From Bradyrhizobium aeschynomenes (GTDB lineage Bacteria; Pseudomonadota; Alphaproteobacteria; Rhizobiales; Xanthobacteraceae): a DNA stretch of 43,634 bases. This document shows, in pieces, positions 1 through 8,576 of the stretch (the stretch's first letter is position 1; each line of letters starts with the position of its first letter). A program made the position numbers and the translations under genes. A model generated the notes under the pieces. The model worked only from the letters and a program-made list of their open reading frames with translations, was not told where the DNA came from and made no database searches. Where the stretch lies: positions 107,107-150,740 of the forward strand of contig NZ_JABFDM010000015.1 in assembly GCF_013178945.1 (NCBI RefSeq). Reading direction: 5' to 3'.

Positions 1-654
1 CCGCACACCCGGCGGCACGTAGACGAACGAGCCGTCGGAGAACACAGCCGAGTTCAGCGTCGCATAGAAATTGTCGGACGTCGGCACCACGCTGCCGAGA
101 TATTTCTGCACGAGCTCAGGGTGCTCGCGAATGGCCTCCGAGATCGGCATGAAGATCACGCCGGCCTTCTTCAGCTCCTCCTTGAACGTCGTCGCCACCG
201 ACACCGAATCAAACACGGCATCGACCGCGATCTTACGCGTCTCGGGGCTACCGGCGCCGGGCTTCGGCTCCACACCCTCCAGGATCGCGACCTCGCGCAG
301 GGGGATGCCAAGCTTCTCATAGGTCTTCAGGATCTCCGGATCGATCTCGTCGATCGAGGAGAGCTGCTTCTTCGGCTTCGGCGCCGAATAATAATACAGA
401 TCCTGGAAGTCGATCTTCGGGTAGTCGACGCGCGCCCAGGTCGGCTCCTGCATGGTCAGCCAGCGGCGATAGGCCTCCAGGCGCCATTCGAGCATCCAGG
501 CGGGCTCGTTCTTCTTGCCCGAGATGTAGCGGATCGTGTCTTCGGAAAGCCCCTTGGGGGCCTTCTCGGATTCGATGACGGTCTCGAACCCATATCGATA
601 TTGATCGACGTCGATCCGCCTGACGCGGTCGACTGTCTCTTGTACGGCTGGCAT
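1..654 (-). CDS. sufB: Fe-S cluster assembly protein SufB (N-terminal 218 residues, runs off the left edge)
   Basis: SufB is the scaffold subunit of the SufBCD complex, which builds Fe-S clusters in the cytoplasm using sulfur from a cysteine desulfurase. The frame opens with MPAVQETVDRV at 654 and stays open to base 1, giving 218 codons without a stop. The protein carries SufB hallmarks: YRYGFETVIESEKAPKGLSE near residue 20, then KNEPAWMLEWRLEAYRRW around residues 47-64, YYYSAPKPK near 87-95, and SDGSFVYVPPGVR at the window edge. The C-terminal beta-helix core is missing only because the window ends. It lies 84 bp downstream of a cysteine desulfurase on the same strand, so the two probably share a suf operon that continues to the left with sufC, sufD and sufS (inferred, not visible). 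Confidence 0.93.
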   Translation of the reverse strand, partial: MPAVQETVDRVRRIDVDQYRYGFETVIESEKAPKGLSEDTIRYISGKKNEPAWMLEWRLEAYRRWLTMQEPTWARVDYPKIDFQDLYYYSAPKPKKQLSSIDEIDPEILKTYEKLGIPLREVAILEGVEPKPGAGSPETRKIAVDAVFDSVSVATTFKEELKKAGVIFMPISEAIREHPELVQKYLGSVVPTSDNFYATLNSAVFSDGSFVYVPPGVR

Positions 655-738
655 TCCATCCTCCGCTCGCGGTTTCAAGGACCGCGGTGGACACGTTCTG
701 GAACCGTCTTACGACGTTTCGCAGACGAAATCACGCCC

Positions 739-1902
739 TTAGAATCGCTCAAGCGCTGTTTCGTCACGTCCTTTAAGTAGGGTCAGGGACAACTTTCGCC
801 AAGCCTGCAGACAGCGATCCACCTCCGCATCCGTCGTGGACCAGCCCAGACTGAGGCGCACCGCTCCCTGCGCGGCCGAAGGACTGACGCCCATGGCCTC
901 CAGCACGTGAGAGGGCTGGACCTTGCCGGAGGAGCAGGCCGAGCCGGAAGATACTGCAATACCTTCGAGATCGAAGCCAATCACCGCCGTCTCGGCCTTC
1001 AGACCTGGCGCGGTGAACAGCGTGGTGTTGGGCAACCGCGCCGCCTGTGCGGAAAATACCGTCACGTTCTCTGTCTGCCGGAGCCCGGCTTCCAGCCGGT
1101 TGCGCAACGCCGAAACGCGCAGGTGCTCGGTCTCCAGGGCGGCCAGCGCTGCGCCAGCCGCCGCGCCGAACCCGGCGATGCCGATCACGTTCTCGGTTCC
1201 AGCCCGTCGCCCACGCTCCTGACCGCCGCCGCGCAGCAAAGGAATGACGTCGTCGACACCGGCGCCCAACACCAACGCGCCCACCCCCTTGGGGCCGCCG
1301 ATCTTATGCCCAGAAAGGGTGACAAGATCTGCACCTATCCCATTGATATCCAGATGAATTTTTCCGAACGCCTGGATCGCATCGACATGCAGCAGGCCGC
1401 CCCCGCGGCGAACGATCCCCGCAACCTCCGAAATCGGTTGAAGCACGCCGGTCTCGTTGTTGGCGGACATCACGGAGACCAGTGCCGGCGGGCCGCCCGC
1501 CAGAAGCGTGTCCAGGCCGCAGAGATCGACTACGCCGGACGAATCGACCGGGATGGTCTGGACTGCCGACGGCGCGAACCGACCGCCCGCGAGCACCGAG
1601 GCATGCTCGGTTGCCGACACCAGCAGCCGCTCGGCCGGCCCTGCGGGGGCTTTGAGCCCCGGGCTCAAAGCGAGGACGTTGGCCTCGGTCCCCCCTGAGG
1701 TGAGCACCACCCGGCGGGCCACCGTTCCGAGGCCGCGGGCGATCACCTCGCGGGCTTCCTCCATCAACCGCCTGGCTTTGCGGCCCTCGGCATGAACCGA
1801 GGACGGATTGCCGAGAAGATCCATGGCGGCGAGCATCGCCTGCCGCGCTTCGGGGCGCAGCGGCGTCGTCGCGTTCCAATCGAGATAGATCCTGTCGGCC
1901 AT
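739..1902 (-). CDS. Cysteine desulfurase, IscS/NifS-like
   Basis: This is a PLP enzyme that removes sulfur from L-cysteine as an enzyme-bound persulfide for Fe-S assembly. The 387-residue protein shows the class V aminotransferase fold: SATEH (His100) stacking on PLP, HVDAIQAFGK (Asp174), SGHKIGGPKG with the PLP lysine at about Lys200, and the mobile catalytic loop SSGSACSSGKVQPSHVLEAMG with Cys323. The loop type SGSAC[ST]SG is that of group I (IscS/NifS) rather than the shorter SufS loop. The start at 1902 gives MADRIYLDWNATTPL, the normal beginning of the family. It is the first gene before sufB and is divergent from the LytTR gene at 2021. In many rhizobia an iscS-like gene heads the suf operon in this way. 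Confidence 0.93.
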   Translation of the reverse strand: MADRIYLDWNATTPLRPEARQAMLAAMDLLGNPSSVHAEGRKARRLMEEAREVIARGLGTVARRVVLTSGGTEANVLALSPGLKAPAGPAERLLVSATEHASVLAGGRFAPSAVQTIPVDSSGVVDLCGLDTLLAGGPPALVSVMSANNETGVLQPISEVAGIVRRGGGLLHVDAIQAFGKIHLDINGIGADLVTLSGHKIGGPKGVGALVLGAGVDDVIPLLRGGGQERGRRAGTENVIGIAGFGAAAGAALAALETEHLRVSALRNRLEAGLRQTENVTVFSAQAARLPNTTLFTAPGLKAETAVIGFDLEGIAVSSGSACSSGKVQPSHVLEAMGVSPSAAQGAVRLSLGWSTTDAEVDRCLQAWRKLSLTLLKGRDETALERF

Positions 1903-2020
1903 CGTCCGTTCTTAGCAAGTTGCACTGCGACCGGCCATCGCGGCCATCCCGCGATGCTGCTCTGGCGCAAGGCGACGTGGTAACGTCGCATATCGGGATT
2001 GAGATAGCGGCTGCGCCACC

Positions 2021-2884
2021 ATGAACAAGCTCGTCGTTTCCGTTTTGAGTTCCGTCTCGCGTCCAACCGATCGCATCTTCTACGCGGCCGTCGCCGCGAT
2101 CTCGCTCGGCACCGGCCTCGTCAACGCCTTGTCAGCCGCGCAGGATGCCGCGAAGCGCGGTGCGATCTATGATGTACGCACGCCGCTGCTGTGGGAAATG
2201 ACGAGCATCGTCGCGATCATCCTGCTCGCGCCGCTGCTGCTCCTCGCCGTCCGCACCCTTCGCCGGCGTCCGGCCGGGTCCGTCCGCATCGCCATCGCAC
2301 TCGGCGCGATCCTGGCCTTCTCCGCGCTCCACATCGCCGGCATGGTGAGCTTGCGTAAGCTCGTGCTGTGGGCAGCCGGCAGCAGCTACGATTTCCATGT
2401 CTCGCTTGCCACCCTGGTCTACGAGTTCCGCAAGGACGTGCTCACGGCGATCCTGATCGGAGGCGCGCTCTGGCTGTTCGATCGTGCCTACGACGCAGCG
2501 GGCCGCGCAGAGGCGCCGAGCGAGGAGCGCCCGGCATCGGCGCCAGCCTCGCTGTGGCTGCGCGACGGCGCGAACCGCGTCCGCATCGTGCCGGCCGATA
2601 TTCTCTGGGTCGCGTCCGCCGGCAACTATGTCGAATACGCCATGGCCGACGGCCGTCAGCACCTCGTCCGCGGCACGCTCTCGGCCGTCGAGACCGAGCT
2701 CGCCTGCTTCGCACTGGTGCGCATCCACCGCGGCCGGCTGGTCAACATGGCCAGGGTCACAGCGCTCTCGGTCCTGCCATCGGGCGAGTTCGGCCTGACC
2801 TTCGACACCGGGCAATCGGTCCAGGGCAGCCGTCGCTATCGAGGCGCCGTGGCCCATCTGGAGCGAATGCCGGCGGCGCGCTGA
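2021..2884 (+). CDS. Membrane-anchored LytTR-domain transcriptional regulator
   Basis: The 287-residue protein has four hydrophobic segments in its N-terminal half (about 19-37, 60-79, 88-108 and 140-154), a linker rich in Ala, Glu and Ser, and a C-terminal LytTR DNA-binding domain (about 178-282). The domain shows ILWVASAGNYVEYAMADGR and FALVRIHRGRLVNMARV, which match the LytTR beta-strand pattern, including the HRGRLVN signature. There is no receiver or kinase domain, so this is a direct membrane-tethered regulator rather than a two-component response regulator. Its signal and targets cannot be read from the sequence. It is divergent from the cysteine desulfurase across a 118 bp gap that must hold both promoters. 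No strong Shine-Dalgarno precedes the ATG at 2021. Confidence 0.85.
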   Translation: MNKLVVSVLSSVSRPTDRIFYAAVAAISLGTGLVNALSAAQDAAKRGAIYDVRTPLLWEMTSIVAIILLAPLLLLAVRTLRRRPAGSVRIAIALGAILAFSALHIAGMVSLRKLVLWAAGSSYDFHVSLATLVYEFRKDVLTAILIGGALWLFDRAYDAAGRAEAPSEERPASAPASLWLRDGANRVRIVPADILWVASAGNYVEYAMADGRQHLVRGTLSAVETELACFALVRIHRGRLVNMARVTALSVLPSGEFGLTFDTGQSVQGSRRYRGAVAHLERMPAAR

Positions 2885-3206
2885 AACGGCGGCGTGGAGA
2901 ATTGTGAAAACTCCAGCATTTTCATTGGATTGCAAAGGCATCCGGGTGGTCGACAGCAGCACCGGTCCCGCGAACCTGCAGCAGCGGCGACGGCCGCATT
3001 CGCCTCACAGTCCCCTTGCCGGGCGTTGAAAACCCTTGCTTTTTGCCCCGCGCGGCATGCTAGAAGGCCAACTTCCAGTCACGCCAGCGCCACTCCGTCC
3101 AAGCGCACGGAAGGCGCTCGATCACCACTTTTTCTGCTGATGTCGTCGGCGAGGCGCCAGATGAAGCACGGACGAAGTCGGTCGACGCTCTGCCAAGGAT
3201 TCTCTG
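2885..3206. other. Intergenic region of 322 bp with one candidate promoter
   Basis: No convincing gene lies here. A 106-codon open frame on the plus strand starting at 2894 is rich in Arg, Ala and Ser and has no recognisable domain. The only notable element is a possible sigma70-type promoter at 3036-3065 that would serve the hydrolase gene at 3207. Confidence 0.5.
3036..3065 (+). promoter_or_regulatory. Candidate housekeeping promoter for the alpha/beta hydrolase
   Basis: TTGCTT at 3036-3041 and CTAGAA at 3060-3065 are separated by 18 bp and resemble alphaproteobacterial -35 and -10 boxes. Transcription would start near 3072, giving a leader of about 135 nt before the ATG at 3207. This rests on pattern only. 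Confidence 0.3.
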
Positions 3207-3854
3207 ATGCCTGAAGTCATCTTCAACGGTCCGGCGGGCCGCCTCGAGGGCCGTTATCACCCGGCCAAGCAGAAGAACGCGCCGATCGCGATGATCCTGC
3301 ATCCGCATCCGCAGTTCCATGGCACGATGAACCATCAAATCGTGTATCAGTGCTACTACGCTTTCGCGCATCGCGGCTTCTCGGTGCTGCGCTTCAATTT
3401 CCGCGGCGTCGGCCGTAGCCAGGGATCGTTCGATCACGGCACGGGTGAACTGTCGGATGCCGCGTCCGCGCTCGACTGGGCGCAGACCATCAACCCGGAA
3501 GCACGCGCCTGCTGGGTCGCCGGCTTCTCATTCGGCGCCTGGATCGGCATGCAGCTCTTGATGCGCCGCCCGGAGGTCGAGGGCTTCATCTCGATCGCTC
3601 CGCCCGCCAATCTTTACGACTTCTCGTTCCTCGCGCCCTGCCCGTCCTCGGGCCTCATCGTGCACGGCGAGAAGGACGCGGTTGTTCCGCCGAAGGACGT
3701 CAACACGCTGGTCGAGAAGCTGAAGACGCAGAAGGGCATCGTGATCGACCAGCAGGTCATCCCCGGCGCCAACCACTTCTTCGACGGCAAGCTCGAGCCG
3801 CTGATGGAAACCATCACGGCCTATCTGGACATGCGTCTCGCCAATGTGAGGTGA
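3207..3854 (+). CDS. Alpha/beta hydrolase (small cytoplasmic serine hydrolase)
   Basis: The 215-residue protein is a compact alpha/beta hydrolase of the dienelactone-hydrolase-like type. Visible features are the HPHPQFHGTMNH oxyanion region (about residues 32-43), the nucleophile elbow GFSFG with Ser108, the acid in GEKDAVVP (Asp157) and the catalytic His in GANHFF (His190), so the triad is complete. There is no signal peptide or membrane segment, which points to a cytoplasmic enzyme. The substrate is unknown. Genes of this type are often found beside the cysteine desulfurase/suf operon in Bradyrhizobium-like genomes, here separated from it by the LytTR gene. The start MPEVIFNGPAGRLEG is normal for the family. 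Confidence 0.85.
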   Translation: MPEVIFNGPAGRLEGRYHPAKQKNAPIAMILHPHPQFHGTMNHQIVYQCYYAFAHRGFSVLRFNFRGVGRSQGSFDHGTGELSDAASALDWAQTINPEARACWVAGFSFGAWIGMQLLMRRPEVEGFISIAPPANLYDFSFLAPCPSSGLIVHGEKDAVVPPKDVNTLVEKLKTQKGIVIDQQVIPGANHFFDGKLEPLMETITAYLDMRLANVR

Positions 3855-4245
3855 GACTGGCGCGCGCCGTTGCGAACCCCGATGTGTGACAACAATTCGG
3901 GCCATCTCGCGCGCCGTTCGAGGATCGGAGATGAGACGCCGCACATATCAAGGCGCCTCTCTCCTTGGCGGAGAGGGCCAGTCACGTACCGGCCGACATT
4001 TTCCAGCGCCGCGATGACGGACAAAATTGATGCGGTTCGCCGGGACGACTTAGTGAGCCAAACATCGTCACATTGAAGACTGCGGGTCCGGCACAGTCGT
4101 GAGGCTCAACCGCCGATCAGTCCGGGGTCGATGCCCCCCGTTGTGGCGGCTCCAGAATGACCGGAGCGCGGCCACGTGACGATCGAGTGACGATGTTACT
4201 GCCGGTCCCGAGGCGCCGTCAAATGGGTCGGCGTCGCATCCACCA
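3855..4245. other. Intergenic region of 391 bp, nothing recognised
   Basis: The region lies between the converging 3' ends of the hydrolase (plus) and the aldo/keto reductase (minus). I see no gene, no T-run terminator and no repeat that matches the other palindromic elements of the window. A short arm pair GCTCC/GGAGC near 4148-4166 is too weak to call. Confidence 0.4.
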
Positions 4246-5268
4246 CTAGCGCTTTTCGTTCAGCATCGGGAAGCCGCGCTGATGCCAGACCGGATAGGCG
4301 GCGGGGATGTCGCTGGCGGCATCGAGCGTAGCCACCTGCTCCGCCGTCAGGCTCCAGCCGACCGCGCCGATGTTCTCGATCAACTGACGCTCGTCACGAG
4401 CGCCGACGATGATCGTCGACACGGTCGGGCGCTGCAGCAGCCAGTTCAGCGCGACCTGCGGAATGGTCTTGCCGGTCTCCTTGGCGACGCCGTCGAGCGC
4501 ATCGACGACGCGATACAGCCGCTCCTCCTCGAAATGCGGCCCGGTGCCGGCGATGTCGTGGGCGCGGGTGCCGGGCTTGGCAGGCTGGCCCCGGCGGATC
4601 TTGCCGGTCAGCTTGCCCCAGCCGAGCGGGCTCCACACCACCGCGCCGACGCCCTGGTCGATGCCGAGCGGCATCAGCTCCCATTCATAGTCGCGGTTGA
4701 GCAGCGAGTAGTAGGCCTGATGCGCGACGTAGCGGGAATAGCCGTAGCGGTCCGACGCGGACAACGATTTCATCAGGTGCCAGCCGGAGAAGTTGGAGCA
4801 GCCGATGTAGCGGATCTTGCCGGCGCGCACGAACTGGTCGAGCGTCGCCAAGGTCTCCTCGACCGGCGTGTTGTAGTCCTGGCCATGCAGCTGGAACAGG
4901 TCGATATGATCGACGCCGAGCCGCTTCAGCGAGCCCTCGATCGCCTCGATCAGATGCTGGCGCGACGAGCCGTAGTCGTTGGGGCCGGCGCCCTTCGGGA
5001 AGGTGCCCTTGGTCGAAATCAAGAGGCGGTTGCGCTTGCCCTTGATGGCCTGGCCGAGGATGCTCTCGGCAAGACCGTCCGAATACACGTCGGCGCTATC
5101 GAACATCGAGATGCCGTGATCGAGACAGACATCGATCAGCCGCGCCGCGCCCTCGGCGTCGGTGCCGCCCCAGGCCTTGAAGAAGTCGTTGCTGCCGCCG
5201 AAAGTCGCGGTGCCGAAGCTGAGCGCCGGCACGCGCAGGCCGGAATGGCCGAGACGTCGCTGGTCCAT
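4246..5268 (-). CDS. Aldo/keto reductase
   Basis: This is an NADPH-dependent oxidoreductase of the AKR superfamily (TIM barrel, cytoplasmic). The 340-residue protein begins MDQRRLGHSGLRVPALSFGT and holds the catalytic tetrad Asp57 and Tyr62 (FDSADVYSDG), Lys87 (ISTKGTF) and His128 (LFQLHGQ). IGCSNFSGW and the C-terminal IIVGARDERQL are the usual cofactor-side motifs. The start at 5268 is chosen because AGGGAGACC lies just upstream and the family begins here; an in-frame codon 19 residues upstream adds unrelated sequence. The substrate cannot be inferred. It is divergent from exonuclease III. Confidence 0.9.
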   Translation of the reverse strand: MDQRRLGHSGLRVPALSFGTATFGGSNDFFKAWGGTDAEGAARLIDVCLDHGISMFDSADVYSDGLAESILGQAIKGKRNRLLISTKGTFPKGAGPNDYGSSRQHLIEAIEGSLKRLGVDHIDLFQLHGQDYNTPVEETLATLDQFVRAGKIRYIGCSNFSGWHLMKSLSASDRYGYSRYVAHQAYYSLLNRDYEWELMPLGIDQGVGAVVWSPLGWGKLTGKIRRGQPAKPGTRAHDIAGTGPHFEEERLYRVVDALDGVAKETGKTIPQVALNWLLQRPTVSTIIVGARDERQLIENIGAVGWSLTAEQVATLDAASDIPAAYPVWHQRGFPMLNEKR

Positions 5269-5379
5269 GATGGTCTCCCTCAAGTGTTGGCCGCATGAAT
5301 ACGCGCAGCGCCCGCCCCGGACCATGCCACACCGCGCATGGCATTGTTGCGCCCGCCTGTGATTCCCGCCGCATGTGCC

Positions 5380-5409
5380 TTGACCGCAGTGGTCACGGCT
5401 TGGTCTAAC
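5380..5409 (+). promoter_or_regulatory. Candidate sigma70-type promoter for exonuclease III and beta-lactamase
   Basis: TTGACC at 5380-5385 and TCTAAC at 5404-5409 are 18 bp apart, matching 5 of 6 and 4 of 6 consensus bases. The start codon of the exonuclease gene follows about 35 bp later. GACC and GGTC flanking GCAGT make a small inverted repeat over the -35 box. This is pattern evidence only. Confidence 0.4.
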
Positions 5410-5444
5410 CGGGCGTCCCTCCTCAAGGCTCCTGGAACTTGGCC

Positions 5445-6236
5445 ATGCGCATCGCCACCTGGAACGTCAATTCGGTCCGGCAACGGATCGAGCACCTCGT
5501 GACCTGGCTGAAGGAGTGCTCGCCGGACATCGTCTGCCTGCAGGAGATCAAGTGCACGGATGACGCGTTCCCGCGGCTGGAGATCGAGGCGCTCGGCTAC
5601 AATGTCGTGACCCACGGCCAGAAGACTTTCAACGGCGTCGCGCTGCTCTCCAAACTGCCGTTCGACGAGACCAAGTCCGGCCTCGCAGGCGACGCCGAGG
5701 ACGTGCATGCGCGGTTCCTGGAAGGCGTCGTCAGCCTCAAGAGCGGCGTCGTGCGCATCGCCTGCCTCTATCTGCCCAACGGCAATCCTGCGAACACCGA
5801 GAAATATCCCTACAAGCTCAAGTGGATGGCGCGGCTTCGCGACTATGCGCGTGAACGGCTGAAGACCGAAGAGCCGCTGATCCTCGCAGGCGACTTCAAC
5901 GTGATCCCGGCCGCCGCCGACGTTTCCAATCCCGACGCCTGGATCGAGGACGCGCTGTTCCGCCCGGAGACGCGCGAGAGCTTCCAGTCGCTGCTCGGGC
6001 TCGGCCTGACGGATGCGCTGCGCGCGGTCAACGACGCGCCGGGACAGTACACGTTCTGGGACTACCAGGCTGGCGCCTGGCAGAAGAACATGGGCATCCG
6101 CATCGATCACCTGTTGTTGTCCCCGCAGGCCAGCGACCGGCTGGTCGAGGTCGGCATCGACAGCTATGTCCGTGCCTGGGAGAAGCCGTCGGATCACGTG
6201 CCGGTGTGGGCCGATTTCGATCTCGAGACGGCGTAG
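5445..6236 (+). CDS. xthA: Exodeoxyribonuclease III / AP endonuclease
   Basis: The enzyme nicks DNA at abasic sites and removes 3' blocking groups in base excision repair. The 263-residue protein has the endonuclease/exonuclease/phosphatase fold: MRIATWNVNSVRQR (Asn7), CLQEIKC (Glu34, metal ligand), YLPNGNP, LAGDFNVIP (catalytic Asp and Asn) and the terminal SDHVPVWADF with the catalytic Asp-His. The family starts with MRIATWNVNS, so the ATG at 5445 is preferred over an in-frame TTG two codons upstream. The beta-lactamase gene begins 17 bp after its stop on the same strand, which suggests co-transcription. Confidence 0.95.
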   Translation: MRIATWNVNSVRQRIEHLVTWLKECSPDIVCLQEIKCTDDAFPRLEIEALGYNVVTHGQKTFNGVALLSKLPFDETKSGLAGDAEDVHARFLEGVVSLKSGVVRIACLYLPNGNPANTEKYPYKLKWMARLRDYARERLKTEEPLILAGDFNVIPAAADVSNPDAWIEDALFRPETRESFQSLLGLGLTDALRAVNDAPGQYTFWDYQAGAWQKNMGIRIDHLLLSPQASDRLVEVGIDSYVRAWEKPSDHVPVWADFDLETA

Positions 6237-6253
6237 ATCGAAGGACGGTTCCT

Positions 6254-7120
6254 GTGACGCGCTACACCCGGCGGCAAGTGTTTCCGATCGCGCTCGCGCC
6301 CCTGCTCCTCAAGCCGGCGATGGCCGCCGATCTTCAGGCCACGGTCGCCAATATCGAAATCGACAGCGGCGGGCGTCTCGGCGTGGCGCTGCTGGACACC
6401 GCAAGCGGTGCGCTCAGCGGCCATCGGCTCGACGAACGGTTCCCGATGTGCAGCACCTTCAAGGTGCTTCTGGCGGCTGCGATCCTGACCAAGGTCGATG
6501 CTGGCGCCGAGCAGCTCTCGCAGCGGCTTCCGATCACGCAAGCGGACATCCTGTCCTACGCGCCGGTCACCAAGCTGCATGTCGGAACATCGGGCCTTTC
6601 GATCGGCGAACTCTGCGAAGCGACTGTGACGCTCAGCGACAACACGGCGGCGAACCTTCTGCTTGCGACGCTCGGCGGCCCGGTCGGGCTCACGCGCGCG
6701 ATCCGCGGCTTCGGCGACGCGATCACCCGGCTCGACCGCATCGAGCCTGCGCTCAATGAGAGCGTGGCGGGCGATCCCAGGGACACGACGACGCCGGCGG
6801 CCATGGCGCAGACCTTGGCGAAGCTCACGACCGGAAACACGTTGTCGGGCGCGTCGCGCGATGTCCTGAATGGCTGGCTGATCGGCTGCAAGACCGGCGC
6901 CGCCAAGCTGCGCGCCGGCCTGCCTGCCTCATGGCGCGTCGGCGACAAGACGGGCGCAGGCGACAACGGCAGCAGCAACGACGTCGCGGTGATCTGGCCG
7001 ACGGGCCGTGGCCCAGTGATCGTGACGAGCTACCTCACCGAAACCAAGGCCGGTGACGACAAGCGCAACGCGGCTCACGCCGCGGTCGGCCGCGCGGTGG
7101 CGGCGGCGCTCGGCGCCTGA
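6254..7120 (+). CDS. bla: Class A beta-lactamase with Tat-type signal peptide
   Basis: This is a serine beta-lactamase acting in the periplasm. Counting from the GTG start, all class A motifs are present: STFK (Ser67, Lys70), SDN (128-130), EPALNE (Glu164, the Omega-loop base) and DKTGAG (Lys232-Thr-Gly). The N-terminus TRRQVFPIALAPLLLKPAMA carries twin arginines, a hydrophobic core and an Ala-Met-Ala cleavage site, so Tat export is likely. Cys66 directly precedes the active Ser, but the partner Cys that forms the carbapenemase disulfide after KTG is absent (Gly instead). GTG at 6254 is chosen because AAGGACGG lies 6 bp upstream; an earlier in-frame start would overlap xthA and disrupt the signal peptide. 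The 3' end overlaps convergent ureD by 46 bp. Confidence 0.92.
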   Translation: MTRYTRRQVFPIALAPLLLKPAMAADLQATVANIEIDSGGRLGVALLDTASGALSGHRLDERFPMCSTFKVLLAAAILTKVDAGAEQLSQRLPITQADILSYAPVTKLHVGTSGLSIGELCEATVTLSDNTAANLLLATLGGPVGLTRAIRGFGDAITRLDRIEPALNESVAGDPRDTTTPAAMAQTLAKLTTGNTLSGASRDVLNGWLIGCKTGAAKLRAGLPASWRVGDKTGAGDNGSSNDVAVIWPTGRGPVIVTSYLTETKAGDDKRNAAHAAVGRAVAAALGA

Positions 7121-7935
7121 GCGGCGCGCCGTCCGAGATCAATCGCGCGAACCAGCGCTGCGATCGCGTCGAAGCCGGCGCGCAGCTGGCGAACCTCGCG
7201 AGCCGCGAGCCGAACGCCGACGCCAGCGCTGTCCGGCAGCAGACTCGCGGCTGCGTAAAGCTGATCGATGCCCGCGAGCGCGTCAGCAAGGCGCACACGG
7301 ATCGCGGCCCGGTCGTCCATCTGCGGCAGCATGAGCACGGCTGAGCCGAACGCGCGGCGCCCGTTGAACGGCGCGCTCGTGGGATCGCGCAGATGCATGC
7401 GGTCGATCAGCAGTGGCTCCTGCCCTTGCCGGCGGACGATCAGCGTGGAATCGAGCTCGCGAAACAACCGGCCCTGCCCGTCCGGGTCATGCATGGTGAA
7501 CGCGTCGGTGACGAGCGCCGAGGCATCGGTCGCACACTCCAGCTCGAGCACTTGGCACAAGGCGGCATCGGGAAACAGGATGCGCGGCTCCGGGCGATAG
7601 TCGAGCGACGCACCGTTCGCGACACGCAGCAGCGCCTGCTCCGCGGCGCGCGCGCCCGGCTCGGCGCGATGCACCGAGGTTGCGCCCTGCGTGGTGACGC
7701 AGACGGATGTCCCCGCCTGCAGCGTGAAGCGCTGCGTCAGCCGGTCCTCGCCATGGACGGCGCCGCTGCCGGTCTGCAGGATGACGCTGAGGACATCCGG
7801 CCGATGCACATCGGTGTGGAAGCTGCGCGTCAGCACGAACGGCCACGCGAACAGCCGCCGGTCGATGACGGTCCGGCCGCCGCGCCGGACGAAAGAGAGA
7901 TCAAGCCGCGGCTTCTCTGGTTCTGAATCGCTCAC
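7075..7935 (-). CDS. ureD: Urease accessory protein UreD
   Basis: UreD (UreH in Helicobacter) binds apo-urease and, with UreF and UreG, delivers nickel and CO2 to the active site. The 286-residue protein shows the UreD pattern: LSFVRRGGRTVIDRR at the N-terminus, SVILQTGSGAVHGEDRL, GTSVCVTTQGATSVHR and YRPEPRILFPDA. The GTG at 7935 overlaps the ureG stop in a GTGA arrangement, which indicates translational coupling and decides the start. An upstream in-frame start adds 22 Arg-rich residues lying inside ureG. Its last 46 bp overlap the 3' end of the beta-lactamase on the other strand. It closes the operon ureE-ureF-ureAB-ureC-ureG-ureD. Confidence 0.9.
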   Translation of the reverse strand: MSDSEPEKPRLDLSFVRRGGRTVIDRRLFAWPFVLTRSFHTDVHRPDVLSVILQTGSGAVHGEDRLTQRFTLQAGTSVCVTTQGATSVHRAEPGARAAEQALLRVANGASLDYRPEPRILFPDAALCQVLELECATDASALVTDAFTMHDPDGQGRLFRELDSTLIVRRQGQEPLLIDRMHLRDPTSAPFNGRRAFGSAVLMLPQMDDRAAIRVRLADALAGIDQLYAAASLLPDSAGVGVRLAAREVRQLRAGFDAIAALVRAIDLGRRAAQAPSAAATARPTAA

Positions 7936-8576
7936 GTGCGGAACAGCACCTCGCGCTCGAGCAGATCGACGATCGCGTCGATCCCTTCGCCGCGCCTGCA
8001 ATTCGTCAGCAGCACCGAGCGGCCGCCGCGCACCTCGGCCGCTTCGCGCTGCATGCGGGCGAGATCGACGCCGACATGCGGGGCGAGATCGACCTTGTTG
8101 ATGACCAGGAGATCGGCGCGGATCACGCCGGGGCCGCGCTTGCGCGGGATATCGTCGCCGCCGGCGACGTCGATCACGAACATCCAGAAATCGGTGAGGT
8201 CGCGCGAGAAGGTGGAGGCGAGATTGTCCCCGCCGCTCTCTAGCAGGATCAGCTCGACGCCGGGAAATCGCCGCTCCAATTCGTCGGCGGCCTCGATGTT
8301 GAGCGTCGGGTCCTCGCGGATCACGGTGTGCGGACAGGCACCCGCCTCCACGGCCGAGACGCGCTCGGGATCGATCAGGCCGGAGCGGCGGACGCGCTCG
8401 GCATCCTCGGCCGTGACGAGATCGTTGGTGATGACGGCAATGTCGATGCCGCGCGCCTGCAGTGCCGGGATCAGGCGCTCGACCAGCGCGGTCTTGCCGG
8501 AGCCGACGGGGCCGCCGATGCCGACGCGGGCGGCGATCATCGGGGCATCAGTGCGGGTGAGAGCGAGACGGCTCAT
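7932..8576 (-). CDS. ureG: Urease accessory GTPase UreG
   Basis: UreG is the SIMIBI-class GTPase that powers nickel insertion into urease. The 214-residue protein shows GGPVGSGKT (P-loop, residues 21-29), the nickel-binding CPH (81-83), ESGGDN (113-118) and NKVDL (160-164, guanine specificity). The start MSRLALTRTD at 8576 forms an ATGA overlap with the ureC stop, which is why it is preferred over an in-frame codon 16 residues upstream. The N-terminus lacks the His-rich extension seen in some UreG proteins. It sits between ureC and ureD, both overlapping it by 4 bp. Confidence 0.96.
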   Translation of the reverse strand: MSRLALTRTDAPMIAARVGIGGPVGSGKTALVERLIPALQARGIDIAVITNDLVTAEDAERVRRSGLIDPERVSAVEAGACPHTVIREDPTLNIEAADELERRFPGVELILLESGGDNLASTFSRDLTDFWMFVIDVAGGDDIPRKRGPGVIRADLLVINKVDLAPHVGVDLARMQREAAEVRGGRSVLLTNCRRGEGIDAIVDLLEREVLFRT

